From Azospirillum sp. TSO22-1 (GTDB lineage Bacteria > Pseudomonadota > Alphaproteobacteria > Azospirillales > Azospirillaceae): DNA of 64,000 nucleotides. The stretch lies in contig NZ_LGQZ01000005.1 of NCBI RefSeq assembly GCF_003116015.1, forward strand, positions 1 through 64,000. Direction: 5' to 3'. The position numbers and the translations under genes are program-made. The notes beneath the pieces are model-generated. The model saw only the letters and a list, made by a program, of their open reading frames with translations, had not been told where the DNA came from and did not search any database. This document shows, piece by piece, positions 16,167 through 24,875 of this stretch. Each line of letters starts with the position of its first letter. The stretch's first letter is position 1.

Positions 16167-17702
16167 TCAAGCGGCTTCGAGGAGGGCTGCCAGGTGCTCC
16201 ATGTCGAACAGGGCCTCGACCTCCAGCAGCAGCACCATGCGCTTCTGGCCGTCGAGGGTCGCGACACGGCCGATCAGCTGGCGTTGCGCCTCGCTCACGG
16301 CGGGCGCCGGCTCGATGGCATCCGCCGGGATGCGCAGCACGCCGCTGGTGGAATCGACGATCAGCCCGGCGCGGAACTCGCGCACCGCCAGGACGACGAC
16401 GCGCTGGCGCTCGTCCAGCGCCGCCTCGCCCAGGCGCAGGATGCGGCGCAGGTCCACGACCGGCAGCGCCGATCCCCGCAGGTTGACCAGACCGGTGACG
16501 AACTCCGGCGCCTTGGGCAGCGGCGACAGCGTCTTCGGCCGGCGCTGGATCTCCTGCACGGCGGAGACCGGCAGACCGTACTCCGCCTCGCCCAGACGGA
16601 AGACGACGAAGGACTCGTCGGACCCGCCCGCGCTCCGCTCGGCCATGGTTGCCTCCCCTCCGCTGTGCTCCTCCAGCGCCGCCGCCACCTCGGCCGCGTG
16701 CGCCAGCATGCGCCCGGCCGACAGCACCGACACCAGACGCTTGCCCCCCTGCAGGCGGACGATGGACTGGATGTCCTCGAACTCGGCCTCGCGGGCGAGG
16801 ATGGCCGGGACCGGGGCGACCAGGGCCGGATCGACGCGCAGGATCTCATGCACGCCGTCCACCGCCAGCCCCACCTGCGCCCCGTCGCCCAGCCGGACGA
16901 CCACGACCCGCCCCTGGCCGGCCTCGGTGTTCCCGAGGCCGAACAGCTCGCGCAGCCCCACCAGCGGCAGCAGCCCGTCGCCCAGCGCCATCACGCCCAA
17001 CAGGTGGGCGCGCGCCTTCGGCATGCGCGACACCTCCGCCGGGCGCGGCACGATGCGCTCGACGTCGGATACCGGCAGCGCGAACTCCTGCCCGGCGACC
17101 GCGAAGGTGACCAGCCCGACGGTCGCCGCCTTCGCCCCGGCCGCGACGGCGGCGACGCCGTCGTGCGCGGCGGCTCGCTCGGCGGGGCGGGCCAGTTCGG
17201 CGAACTGCCGCTCGACCAGCGGTCCGGCGTCGAGGATGGCCGCCGCCGCACCGCCCCTGGGGTCGCGGATCACACCGGCCAGCAGTTCGGCATCGACGCC
17301 GGCGTCCACGGCGTCGCGATCGATGCGCGTGTCGGCGACGGTGACGATGCCCTCGACGCGGTCCACCGCCAGCCCAATCGGCTGCCCCCTGTGGCCGACC
17401 ACCACGACGCGCGCGTCCTTGTCGGCCGCCGTGCCGGGCAGGCCGAGCACGCTGCGCAGCCCGATCACCGGCAGCACCACACCGTGCCGCCGCGCCAACC
17501 CGTCCAGGCTGGGCGGGCTCAAGGGGATGCGGACGATCTCCGGCCGCCGGACGATCTCCCGCACCTCGGACAACGGCAGCGCCAGCACGCTGACGCCGAC
17601 GCGCAGCGTGACGAAGCGGGCACCGCCCGCCGCCGCGCCGGCGCTGCTCCCCGCATCGGGAGCCGCGCGGGCGGCCTTCTTGCGCGGAGCGCGGGTCGCC
17701 AT
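16167..17702 (-). CDS. Triple-domain CheW coupling protein
   Basis: A 511-residue protein made of three successive CheW domains (about 29-170, 195-345 and 365-505), after a short Lys/Arg/Ala-rich tail. Each has the CheW pattern of an opening beta strand, a GLPV/ALPLSEV-type strand, a helix ending in an IxRxP-like turn and a PVIDLR-like strand (LPVIGLRSVLG, LPLVGLRELFG, LPVVDLRRILR). CheW couples receptors to CheA, and three in one chain could bridge several receptor or kinase partners. The ATG overlaps the receptor stop (TGATG). Confidence 0.9.
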   Translation of the reverse strand: MATRAPRKKAARAAPDAGSSAGAAAGGARFVTLRVGVSVLALPLSEVREIVRRPEIVRIPLSPPSLDGLARRHGVVLPVIGLRSVLGLPGTAADKDARVVVVGHRGQPIGLAVDRVEGIVTVADTRIDRDAVDAGVDAELLAGVIRDPRGGAAAAILDAGPLVERQFAELARPAERAAAHDGVAAVAAGAKAATVGLVTFAVAGQEFALPVSDVERIVPRPAEVSRMPKARAHLLGVMALGDGLLPLVGLRELFGLGNTEAGQGRVVVVRLGDGAQVGLAVDGVHEILRVDPALVAPVPAILAREAEFEDIQSIVRLQGGKRLVSVLSAGRMLAHAAEVAAALEEHSGGEATMAERSAGGSDESFVVFRLGEAEYGLPVSAVQEIQRRPKTLSPLPKAPEFVTGLVNLRGSALPVVDLRRILRLGEAALDERQRVVVLAVREFRAGLIVDSTSGVLRIPADAIEPAPAVSEAQRQLIGRVATLDGQKRMVLLLEVEALFDMEHLAALLEAA

Positions 17703-19636
17703 CACGCGGCGCCCTGCAGCTCGTCGGCCATGATGGCGATCTCCTCGACGGCGGCGGCCAGCTCCTCCGCCCCCTTGGCCTGCTCGCGCGCCGCCTTGGC
17801 GGCCTCGCCAGCGGCCATGTTGGCCTGGGTGGCGCCAGCGGCGATCTGTTCGACGCCGGCCTGAGTCTCGCGCACGGCGTTCATCATCTCCTCGGCGCTG
17901 GCCAGGATGTCCTGGTTGCTGGCGACGACGGTGCCCAGATCCCCGGCCGCGGCGGCGAGGCTGGCGGCGAATTCCTGATGCCGGGCGGCCTCGGCCAGCG
18001 CGGTGGCGGCGATCTCCTCGATGTCGCGGCGCACGCGGATCACCTGGTCCTGGATGCCCTTGACCAGATCCTTCACCCGGTCGGCGTTGTCGGAGGCGTC
18101 CTGCGCCAGGGTGCGGATGTCCGAGGCGACAACGTTGAAGCCGCGCCCGAACTCCCCGGCGCGCGCCGCCTCGACCGAGCCGGTGACCGCCAGCATGCTG
18201 GTCTGGATGCCGATGACGGTGATGGCATCGACGATCTTGTCGATGCGCCGCGCGGCCAGCTCCAGCTCGCCGATCTGCTCGGCGCTCCGGCGCCCGGCCT
18301 CGACCGACTGCGACACGCCGGTGGCCAGCTGCGTGACCGACTCCCGCATCCCGTCGAGCTGCGCGGCCATGGAGCGGCTGCGCTCCAGCGCGTCGGTGGC
18401 GCGGCCGACGCTCAGCTTGGCGCTCGCCTCGATCTCGGCGATGGCGGAGGAGGACTGCTGCGTCGCCGCCGACTGGGTCTCCGCGGCACGGGCGATCTGG
18501 GTGATGGCGATGGTGATCTGCGCGGCGGCGCGGTTGATCTCCTCGATGGCGGCGGACAGCTCCTCGGCGGCCGAGGCCACCTCCTCGGCGCTGCGGCGCA
18601 CGTCGGTGCTGGCGGTCAGCTCGTCGGCGATCTCCGCCAGCTGCGAGGCGGTGGATTCGCTCTGGTTCAGCGCCTCGGCCTGCTGGCCGACGGTCTTCAG
18701 CGCCTCTTCGGCGGCGGCGGACTGCTCCTCGGCGGCGGCGGCGATGTTCTCTGCGCCGCGCTGCGCCGCGCGCACCGCCTGTTCGGCCTCCAGGGCGGCC
18801 TTCACCGTCTCCTGGCCGCCGCGGGCGATGACGGCCATGTCGCTGCGCACCCGCTCCAGTTGTCCGGTGACGTGACGGCCGCGCTCGACCTCGGTCTTGG
18901 CCGCTGCGGCGGAGCCGACAATGCCCTGGGCGATGGTGCCGACCGCCGCCTGGATCCGCGCCACGAGGTCCTGGATGTCGCGGGTGCAGCGCTCCGACCG
19001 CTCAGCCAGCGCCTGCACCTCGTCGGCGACGACGGCGAAGCCCTTGCCGGCCTCGCCGGCGCGCGCCGCCTCGATGGCGGCGTTGAGGGCCAGCAGGTTG
19101 GTCTGGTCGGCGATGGCGGCGACGCCCTGGACGATCTCGCCGATCTCGCCGGCCTGCCGCTCCAGCCGCCCGACCAGGACCACCGCGCCCTCCTGCCGCT
19201 CGGCGGCGCGGACGATGGCGTCCACGGAGCCGAGGATGCGGCCGGCGATGCCGCCGATCAGCGTCTCGAGCGCCTCGACCCGGACGATGGACGCCTCGGC
19301 GCTGCGGCGGGCACGCCCGACGTGCTCGGCCGAGCGGTCGATGGCGCGTTGCGACTGCTGGGTGGTGGCGGCGGCCTCGTCCGCGCTCGCCGCGACCTGC
19401 TCCATCGCCTTGCGCAGTTCCTCCGCCGCCGCCGCGGCCTGGGCGACGCCGCCGGCCAGCTGGGCGGAGGCCGCGGCGATGCCCTCGGCCGCCTTGCGGC
19501 GGCGGGTGGTGGCGCGCACGCGGCGCTTCTGCGCCTCGGCATCCGCCGCGTCCGGCGCGCCGGCCACGTCCTCGATGACCGGCGGCGCCTTGGCGGCGCC
19601 GGACTTCGCGATCTGCGTCTTCTTCACGAGGGCCAT
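17702..19636 (-). CDS. Soluble methyl-accepting chemotaxis protein with two signalling tips
   Basis: A 644-residue, almost wholly helical protein with no membrane segment and no recognisable sensor domain. Two receptor hairpin tips are present about 300 residues apart: a canonical one ([20 protein letters not shown], about 175-195, then [17 protein letters not shown]) and a divergent one ([20 protein letters not shown], about 474-493, then [19 protein letters not shown]). It looks like two signalling domains in tandem, perhaps from duplication. It is cytoplasmic and probably the only input protein of this operon. It lies 26 bases after cheC. Confidence 0.9.
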   Translation of the reverse strand: MALVKKTQIAKSGAAKAPPVIEDVAGAPDAADAEAQKRRVRATTRRRKAAEGIAAASAQLAGGVAQAAAAAEELRKAMEQVAASADEAAATTQQSQRAIDRSAEHVGRARRSAEASIVRVEALETLIGGIAGRILGSVDAIVRAAERQEGAVVLVGRLERQAGEIGEIVQGVAAIADQTNLLALNAAIEAARAGEAGKGFAVVADEVQALAERSERCTRDIQDLVARIQAAVGTIAQGIVGSAAAAKTEVERGRHVTGQLERVRSDMAVIARGGQETVKAALEAEQAVRAAQRGAENIAAAAEEQSAAAEEALKTVGQQAEALNQSESTASQLAEIADELTASTDVRRSAEEVASAAEELSAAIEEINRAAAQITIAITQIARAAETQSAATQQSSSAIAEIEASAKLSVGRATDALERSRSMAAQLDGMRESVTQLATGVSQSVEAGRRSAEQIGELELAARRIDKIVDAITVIGIQTSMLAVTGSVEAARAGEFGRGFNVVASDIRTLAQDASDNADRVKDLVKGIQDQVIRVRRDIEEIAATALAEAARHQEFAASLAAAAGDLGTVVASNQDILASAEEMMNAVRETQAGVEQIAAGATQANMAAGEAAKAAREQAKGAEELAAAVEEIAIMADELQGAA

Positions 19637-19662
19637 GGAAGGTCGTTCCTCTCTGCCCGGCT

Positions 19663-20283
19663 TCAGCCGGTGATTTTCCTTATGGTGTGGGCGATCCGTT
19701 CGCGCAGCGCCGCCTCGGCCGAGGCGTCCATGGCGATGAGGATCTGCCCGGCGATGTTGGTGCCGTGCACATGGAAGCGGATGGTGAAGACGATGGTCGG
19801 CGCCTCATCCCCGGCCGGCGCGCCGCAGCCGGCCAGGATCGCCGCGCCATCGCCGCGCAGCACCGTCGGCAGCGCCGTGTCCAGCCTGGCGTCGAGCATG
19901 TTGGCGACCACCGCCAGCCAGTTGTTCAGCACGATGTTGCCGACCTCGGCCAACGCCTCGCCCTCCAGCGCGGGGACGTCGGCGGCCCCGACCTCGGGCG
20001 GCAGCACGGCGCGCACCAGTTCGTGGCAGTGCCGTTCCGGGAAGACCAGCAGCGCCGCCCCGGTGAGCGCCCCGTCGAAGCACTCGGACACCGCGACGAG
20101 GTGCGTGGAGAGCGCCTCCTCCAGCCCGCGCGCCGCCGCGCCGCGCGGCATGACGCGGACGTCCGGCACGGACATCCGCACCTCGCCGCCCACCAGCTTG
20201 GCCAACGCCACCGACGCCTTGGCGACGCCGATGTTGCCCAGTTCGGTCAGCGCGTCGCGCTCGATCTCGTTCAGGGTGGCCAT
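19663..20283 (-). CDS. cheC: CheC-type CheY-P phosphatase
   Basis: A 206-residue protein with two active-site motifs of the CheC/CheX/FliY family: D10-x3-E14-x2-N17 with Pro40, and E109-x3-E113-x2-N116 with Pro139, both with the same 22-residue spacing. CheC removes phosphate from CheY. It lies between a CheY-type gene and the receptor, so it probably resets this pathway in place of CheZ. The second site has Glu in place of Asp/Ser at its first position. Confidence 0.85.
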   Translation of the reverse strand: MATLNEIERDALTELGNIGVAKASVALAKLVGGEVRMSVPDVRVMPRGAAARGLEEALSTHLVAVSECFDGALTGAALLVFPERHCHELVRAVLPPEVGAADVPALEGEALAEVGNIVLNNWLAVVANMLDARLDTALPTVLRGDGAAILAGCGAPAGDEAPTIVFTIRFHVHGTNIAGQILIAMDASAEAALRERIAHTIRKITG

Positions 20284-20302
20284 GCCGGGTCCGGTGCGGG
20301 GG

Positions 20303-20689
20303 TCAGGCGGAAGCGCCTGGACGGCGCGGCAGCAGCGTGGAGGCCAGGAAGCGCGCCACCTGCTCCTCGTCCACCGGCTTCGGCAGGAAGGCGGCGTGCA
20401 GCTCGCGGATGCCGGCGACCACGGAATCCTGGGCGTTGGCGGTGACCACGGCGATGTGCACGTCGCCCTGCCGGCGCTTCAGCTCGGCCGCCACATCCAG
20501 CCCGTTCATGCCCGGCATGTTGTAGTCGATTATGGCAATATGGATAGGACCTTCAGCCAGGGCAGAGAAGAGTTCATCACCGCTTCCCGCCTCCTTCACG
20601 GTCCAGTCCGGACGATGGCGCAGAACAATGCCGCGCAGATGCATTCTGGATAGCTTGCTGTCATCGACTATTATTATTGTTCTATTCAC
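20303..20689 (-). CDS. CheY-type single-domain response regulator, first gene of the operon
   Basis: A 128-residue receiver with VDDS near the start, acceptor Asp in IAIIDYNMPGMNG, Thr in VVTANA and Lys in FLPKPVD. The start is GTG at 20689 with GGAG seven bases before it. It is the promoter-proximal gene of the chemosensory operon, 19 bases before cheC, which is its likely phosphatase. It is clearly distinct from the second cheY at 13020. Confidence 0.88.
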   Translation of the reverse strand: MNRTIIIVDDSKLSRMHLRGIVLRHRPDWTVKEAGSGDELFSALAEGPIHIAIIDYNMPGMNGLDVAAELKRRQGDVHIAVVTANAQDSVVAGIRELHAAFLPKPVDEEQVARFLASTLLPRRPGASA

Positions 20690-20915
20690 CGCATCACTCC
20701 ACTGGACCTTCGTGACGGAGAATTCCCGCCAACCGACTATAGCGTGCGGAAAAGCCGCATAACCAGCATTCTGCGCCGGAAGGCGGTCGGTGGGAGCCAT
20801 ATGGGGACCGGCCGGAGGGAACGCCAGCGATTCCACGGCACGACAACGGATAGGAGTCCGCCAGCGCGCATTGGTTGCGGGGCGACTCGGATGATTGCGT
20901 AGCAAGACAACAGTT
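20690..20915 (-). promoter_or_regulatory. Leader and promoter region of the chemosensory operon
   Basis: Gene-free stretch upstream of the operon. On the minus strand a TATAGT box (complement of 20736-20741) lies about 50 bases before the GTG and next to a small hairpin (GCGG-AAAAG-CCGC at 20746-20758). A weak GGTTAT-like -35 is about 18 bases further up. It is a plausible but unproven promoter. The part above 20800 shows no gene. Confidence 0.3.
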
Positions 20916-21034
20916 CCTCCCCCGCCCCCGGCGGGGGAGGTTAGGTGGGGGCAGCGGCCTGCCAGCAAAGCCGCAGCCCCCCTTCCCGCTTTGCGGGCCC
21001 CTTCCCTCCCCCTGCCGGGCAGGGGGAGGGAGAA
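20916..21034. repeat. Composite dispersed intergenic repeat
   Basis: The same modules as at 2316 and 10376: a CTCCCCCGCCCCCGGCGGGG hairpin, GGGGGCAGCGGCC...CCGCAGCCCCCC, then CCCTCCCCCTGCCGGGCAGG. It ends one base before the hpd stop codon. Confidence 0.7.
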
Positions 21035-22123
21035 TTAGACCTCCTTCAGCACGCCGCGCTTGATCTGGTCGCGTTCGATGCTCTCGAACAGCGCGCGGAA
21101 GTTGCCTTCGCCGAAGCCCTCGTCGCCCTTGCGCTGGATGACCTCGAAGAAGATCGGGCCGATCACCGTCTTGGTGAAGATCTGCAGGAGCAGGCCGCCG
21201 CCCGGCGAGCCGTCGATCAGCAGGTTGTCCTTCTTCAGCCGCGCGATGTCCTCGCCATGGTTCGGCAGCCGTTCGGCCAGCATCTCGTAATAGGTGTCGG
21301 GCGGCGGCGGCATGAACTCGTTGGCGCGCCCGCGCATCGCCTCGACGGTGGCGTAGGCGTCGCCGGTGCTCAGCGCCACGTGCTGGATGCCCTCGCCGTG
21401 GTAGGCCTCCAGGTATTCCTCGATCTGATCCTTGCCGCCGTGCCCGGCGGACTCGTTGATCGGGATGCGGATCTTGCCGCACGGGCTGGTCATCGCCTTC
21501 GACCTGATGCCGGTCAGCTTGCCCTCGATGTCGAAGTAGCGGATCTCGCGGAAGTTGAAGAGCTTGGTGTAGAAGTCCGCCCACTCGTCCATGCGGCCCT
21601 TGTGGACGTTGTGCGTCAGGTGGTCGATGCACTGCAGGCCGACGCCCGCGGGCTCGGCCGGTTCGGTCTCGTCGAACTCGAAGTCGACGTCGTAGATGCT
21701 GCGGTCGCCGTAGCGGTCGACCAGATAGATCAGGCTGCCGCCGATGCCCTGGATGGAGGGGATGTTCAGCTCCATCGGCCCGGCGGTGCTCGGCCCAGGC
21801 CGGGCGCCCAGCGACAGCGCCCGCTTGTGCGCGTGCGCGGCGTCGGCGACGCGGAAGGCGATGGCGCAGACGCTGGGGCCGTGCACCCTGGCGAAGGCCT
21901 GGGCGTAGCTGTCCGGCTCGGCGTTGACGATGAAGTTGATGCCGCCCTGCCGCCACAGCGTGACGCTCTTGGAGCGGTGCCGCGCCACCGGGCGGAAGCC
22001 CATCTTCTCGAACAGGGCGGCGAGCTGGGCGGGATCGGGGGCGGTGTACTCGATGAACTCGAACCCGTCGGTGCCCATCGGGTTGATGTCGGAGATCATC
22101 TCCGCCATCCGTCGCGTGCTCAT
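21035..22123 (-). CDS. hpd: 4-Hydroxyphenylpyruvate dioxygenase
   Basis: A 362-residue Fe(II) dioxygenase converting 4-hydroxyphenylpyruvate to homogentisate. The three metal ligands are visible: His in CIDHLTHNV, His in IQHVALST and Glu near the end in FFEVIQRKGD. Two VOC-fold halves are present. The ATG at 22123 follows GGAGA at good spacing. It feeds the homogentisate genes at 5518-9018 but is separated from them by 12 kb and the whole chemosensory operon. Confidence 0.93.
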   Translation of the reverse strand: MSTRRMAEMISDINPMGTDGFEFIEYTAPDPAQLAALFEKMGFRPVARHRSKSVTLWRQGGINFIVNAEPDSYAQAFARVHGPSVCAIAFRVADAAHAHKRALSLGARPGPSTAGPMELNIPSIQGIGGSLIYLVDRYGDRSIYDVDFEFDETEPAEPAGVGLQCIDHLTHNVHKGRMDEWADFYTKLFNFREIRYFDIEGKLTGIRSKAMTSPCGKIRIPINESAGHGGKDQIEEYLEAYHGEGIQHVALSTGDAYATVEAMRGRANEFMPPPPDTYYEMLAERLPNHGEDIARLKKDNLLIDGSPGGGLLLQIFTKTVIGPIFFEVIQRKGDEGFGEGNFRALFESIERDQIKRGVLKEV

Positions 22124-22389
22124 GCGTCTCTCTCCCTGGGATGCTCGAGGCTGTGCCATGGCCTTGATCTGGGGCGCGCGCGCCCGGCCGGCAAACGGCC
22201 CCCGTCCATTGGCCGATAGTATGATCCGTCAGGCCCCCTCCCCACCTTGCCGGGTCTGGAGTGAGGGTATACGCTTCGCATTACAAACAACTGATAAGGG
22301 CGACCCTTCCGTCGACGTCTTCACGAAGACCCGGCGGAAAAAATCGGTCGCCCACTGGGTACTGGTCACACCGTCCGAGGAGTGCGCCG

Positions 22390-22863
22390 ATGCAGCGTTC
22401 GCTGAACATCGACCCCGGCAAATGCACCGGGTGTCGGCAATGCGAGATGGCCTGTTCGTATGAGAACGAGGGCGTCTTCAATCCTTCCAAGTCACGGATC
22501 CGCGTCTTCACCTTCGACGCCGAGGCGCGGTTCGTCCCCTACACCTGCACGCAGTGCGCCGAGGCGTGGTGCATGCAGGCCTGCCCGGTGGACGCCATCA
22601 AGGTCAACGCGCTGACCGGCGCCAAGGAAGTCCTCAACGAGCTGTGCGTCGGCTGCAAGGTCTGCACCATCGCCTGTCCGTTCGGCACCATCAACTACAA
22701 CGCCTCCTCCGGCAAGGTCATGAAGTGCGACCTGTGCCAGGGCTCGCCCGCCTGCGCCTCGGCCTGCCCGACGCAGGCGATCACCTATGTGGACGCGGAA
22801 TGGACCGGCCTGGACAAGATGCGCGCCTGGGCGTCCAGGACCGCGTCGGCCGCGGCGAACTGA
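22390..22863 (+). CDS. aorA: Four-cluster ferredoxin subunit of tungsten aldehyde oxidoreductase
   Basis: A 157-residue protein with 16 cysteines arranged for four [4Fe-4S] clusters: CTGCRQCEMAC, CTQCAEAWCMQACP, CVGCKVCTIACP and CDLCQGSPACASACP. It is the electron-transfer subunit linking the AOR active site to the FAD subunit, as in the AorABC enzyme of Aromatoleum. It starts 13 bases before the AOR gene ends the gap (stop 22863, next ATG 22877). Cytosolic. Confidence 0.88.
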   Translation: MQRSLNIDPGKCTGCRQCEMACSYENEGVFNPSKSRIRVFTFDAEARFVPYTCTQCAEAWCMQACPVDAIKVNALTGAKEVLNELCVGCKVCTIACPFGTINYNASSGKVMKCDLCQGSPACASACPTQAITYVDAEWTGLDKMRAWASRTASAAAN

Positions 22864-22876
22864 GGGGGGCACGACG

Positions 22877-24724
22877 ATGGGATGGGCTGGTAAGATCCTG
22901 CGCGTCAACCTGACCGCCGGCACGATCAAGAGCGAACCGCTGAACATGGACTGGGCCCAGAAGTACCTGGGCTCGCGCGGTCTCGGCACCAAGTACCTGG
23001 TGGAGGAGATCGACCCGAAGGTCGATCCGCTGTCGCCGGACAACAAGATCATCTACGCCACCGGGCCGCTGACCGGCACCATGGCCTCGACCGGCGGGCG
23101 CTACACCGTCATCACCAAGGGGGCGCTGACCGGCGCCATCGCCTGCTCGAACTCCGGCGGCTTCTTCGGCAACGAGCTGAAGAACGCCGGCTGGGACATG
23201 ATCATCGTCGAGGGCAAGGCGCCGGCGCCCGTCTACCTCTACGTCGAGAACGGCGAGGCGCGGCTGCTGCCGGCCGACGACCTGTGGGGCACGTCGGTCT
23301 GGCACACCGAGGAGGCGATCAAGGCGAAGCACCAGGACCCGCAGATCCGCGTCTCATCGATCGGCCTCGCCGGCGAGCGCGGCGTGAAGTACGCCTGCAT
23401 CGTCAACGACCTGCACCGCGCCGCCGGGCGTTCGGGCGTCGGCACCGTGATGGGCTCGAAGAACCTCAAGGCGGTCGCGCTGCGCGGCACGCTGGGCGTC
23501 AAGGTGCGCGACTTCCCGGCCTTCCTGAAGGCGGCGGAAGCCGGCAAGGCGGTGCTGTCCGGCAACGCGGTGACCGGCCAGGGCCTGCCGACCTACGGCA
23601 CCCAGGTGCTGATGAACGTCATCAACGAGACCGGCGCCATGCCGACGCGCAACCACCGCGACGTGCAGTTCGAGGGCGCGCGCGCCATCTCGGCCGAGGC
23701 GATGGCGGAAAAGCGCCCGAGCGACGGCAAGCCCAATCTGGTGAAGAACGCCGCCTGCTTCGGCTGCACCATCGCCTGCGGCCGCATCTCGCAGATGGAC
23801 AAGACGCACTTCTCGGTCTCCAACAAGCCGGAGTACTGGGGCGCCTCGGGCGGCCTGGAGTACGAGGCGGCGTGGGCGCTCGGCTCCAACACCGGGGTCG
23901 ATGACCTGGAGGCGCTGACCTACGCCAACTTCATCTGCAACGAGCAGGGCTTCGACCCGATCTCGTTCGGCGCCACCGTGTCGGCGGCGATGGAGCTGTT
24001 CGAGACCGGCGCCATCACCACCAAGGAGACCGGCGGCATCGAGTTCCGCTTCGGCTCGGCCGAGGCGCTGGTCAAGGCGGCGGAGCTGACCGGCAAGGCC
24101 GAGGGCTTCGGCGTCGATCTCGGCCTCGGCTCCAAGCGGCTGTGCGAGAAGTACGGCCATCCGGAGTTCCACATGGGCGTCAAGGGCCAGGAGTTCCCGG
24201 CCTACGACAGCCGCGGCATCCAGGGCATGGGCCTGACCTACGCCACCTCCAACCGCGGCGCCTGCCACCTGCGCAGCTACACCGTGGCCTCGGAGATCCT
24301 CGGGATTCCCGAGAAGACCGATCCGCTGGCGACCGACGGCAAGCCCGGTCTGGTCAAGGCCTTCCAGGACGCCACCGCGGCCTTCGACGCGGCCGGCATC
24401 TGCATCTTCACGTCCTTCGCTTGGACCTTGCAGGACGTGGCGCCGCAGGTGGACGCGGCCATCGAGGGCGGCTGGTCGGTCGAGCGCATGGTCGAGACCG
24501 GCGAGCGCATCTGGAACCTGGAGCGCCAGTTCAACCTGGCGGCCGGCTTCACCGCCAAGGACGACACGCTGCCCAAGCGCCTGCTGACCGAACCGGCGAA
24601 GACCGGCCCGGCCAAGGGGCTGACCAACGGTCTGGCGAAGATGCTGCCGGAGTACTACGAGCTCCGCGGCTGGACGCCGGACGGCGTGCCGACCAACGAG
24701 ACGCTGGCGCGGCTGGCGCTGTGA
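22877..24724 (+). CDS. aorB: Tungsten-containing aldehyde:ferredoxin oxidoreductase, catalytic subunit
   Basis: A 615-residue member of the AOR family, which holds a tungsten-bis-pterin centre and one [4Fe-4S] cluster and oxidises aldehydes to acids. It opens with the family-typical GKILRVNLT and YLGSRGLGTKYL, and has the cluster ligands C294-x2-C297-x3-C301 in ACFGCTIACGR. Length matches known AORs. With the ferredoxin, FAD and MoaD-like genes it forms a bacterial multi-subunit AOR. The aldehyde substrate is unknown; detoxification or aromatic amino acid breakdown are both possible. Confidence 0.92.
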   Translation: MGWAGKILRVNLTAGTIKSEPLNMDWAQKYLGSRGLGTKYLVEEIDPKVDPLSPDNKIIYATGPLTGTMASTGGRYTVITKGALTGAIACSNSGGFFGNELKNAGWDMIIVEGKAPAPVYLYVENGEARLLPADDLWGTSVWHTEEAIKAKHQDPQIRVSSIGLAGERGVKYACIVNDLHRAAGRSGVGTVMGSKNLKAVALRGTLGVKVRDFPAFLKAAEAGKAVLSGNAVTGQGLPTYGTQVLMNVINETGAMPTRNHRDVQFEGARAISAEAMAEKRPSDGKPNLVKNAACFGCTIACGRISQMDKTHFSVSNKPEYWGASGGLEYEAAWALGSNTGVDDLEALTYANFICNEQGFDPISFGATVSAAMELFETGAITTKETGGIEFRFGSAEALVKAAELTGKAEGFGVDLGLGSKRLCEKYGHPEFHMGVKGQEFPAYDSRGIQGMGLTYATSNRGACHLRSYTVASEILGIPEKTDPLATDGKPGLVKAFQDATAAFDAAGICIFTSFAWTLQDVAPQVDAAIEGGWSVERMVETGERIWNLERQFNLAAGFTAKDDTLPKRLLTEPAKTGPAKGLTNGLAKMLPEYYELRGWTPDGVPTNETLARLAL

Positions 24725-24726
24725 CG

Positions 24727-24841
24727 TAAGCCCCTCCCCCCTCGCGGGGAAGGGGTTTGGGGAGAGGGGGCGCGGGCGAAGCCCGCAAGGTACGTCCGCC
24801 ACCCTCTCCCCAACCCCTCTTCCGTCAAGGGAGAGGGGCTT
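24727..24841. repeat. Paired C-rich/G-rich hairpins
   Basis: Two copies of a CCCCTCC...GGGGAGAGGGG-type hairpin, the second matching the element at 5138-5179. They fill the gap between the AOR catalytic and FAD subunit genes, so they must be tolerated inside the operon. Confidence 0.65.
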
Positions 24842-24875
24842 TAAGGAATCTCACCCAAAGAACATCGGGTGCCCC

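Noticed and set aside
15159-17864. Plus-strand open frame of about 901 codons over the che operon
   Set aside because: Opposite strand of cheB and the triple CheW gene, whose motifs are intact; composition is that of a GC shadow frame.
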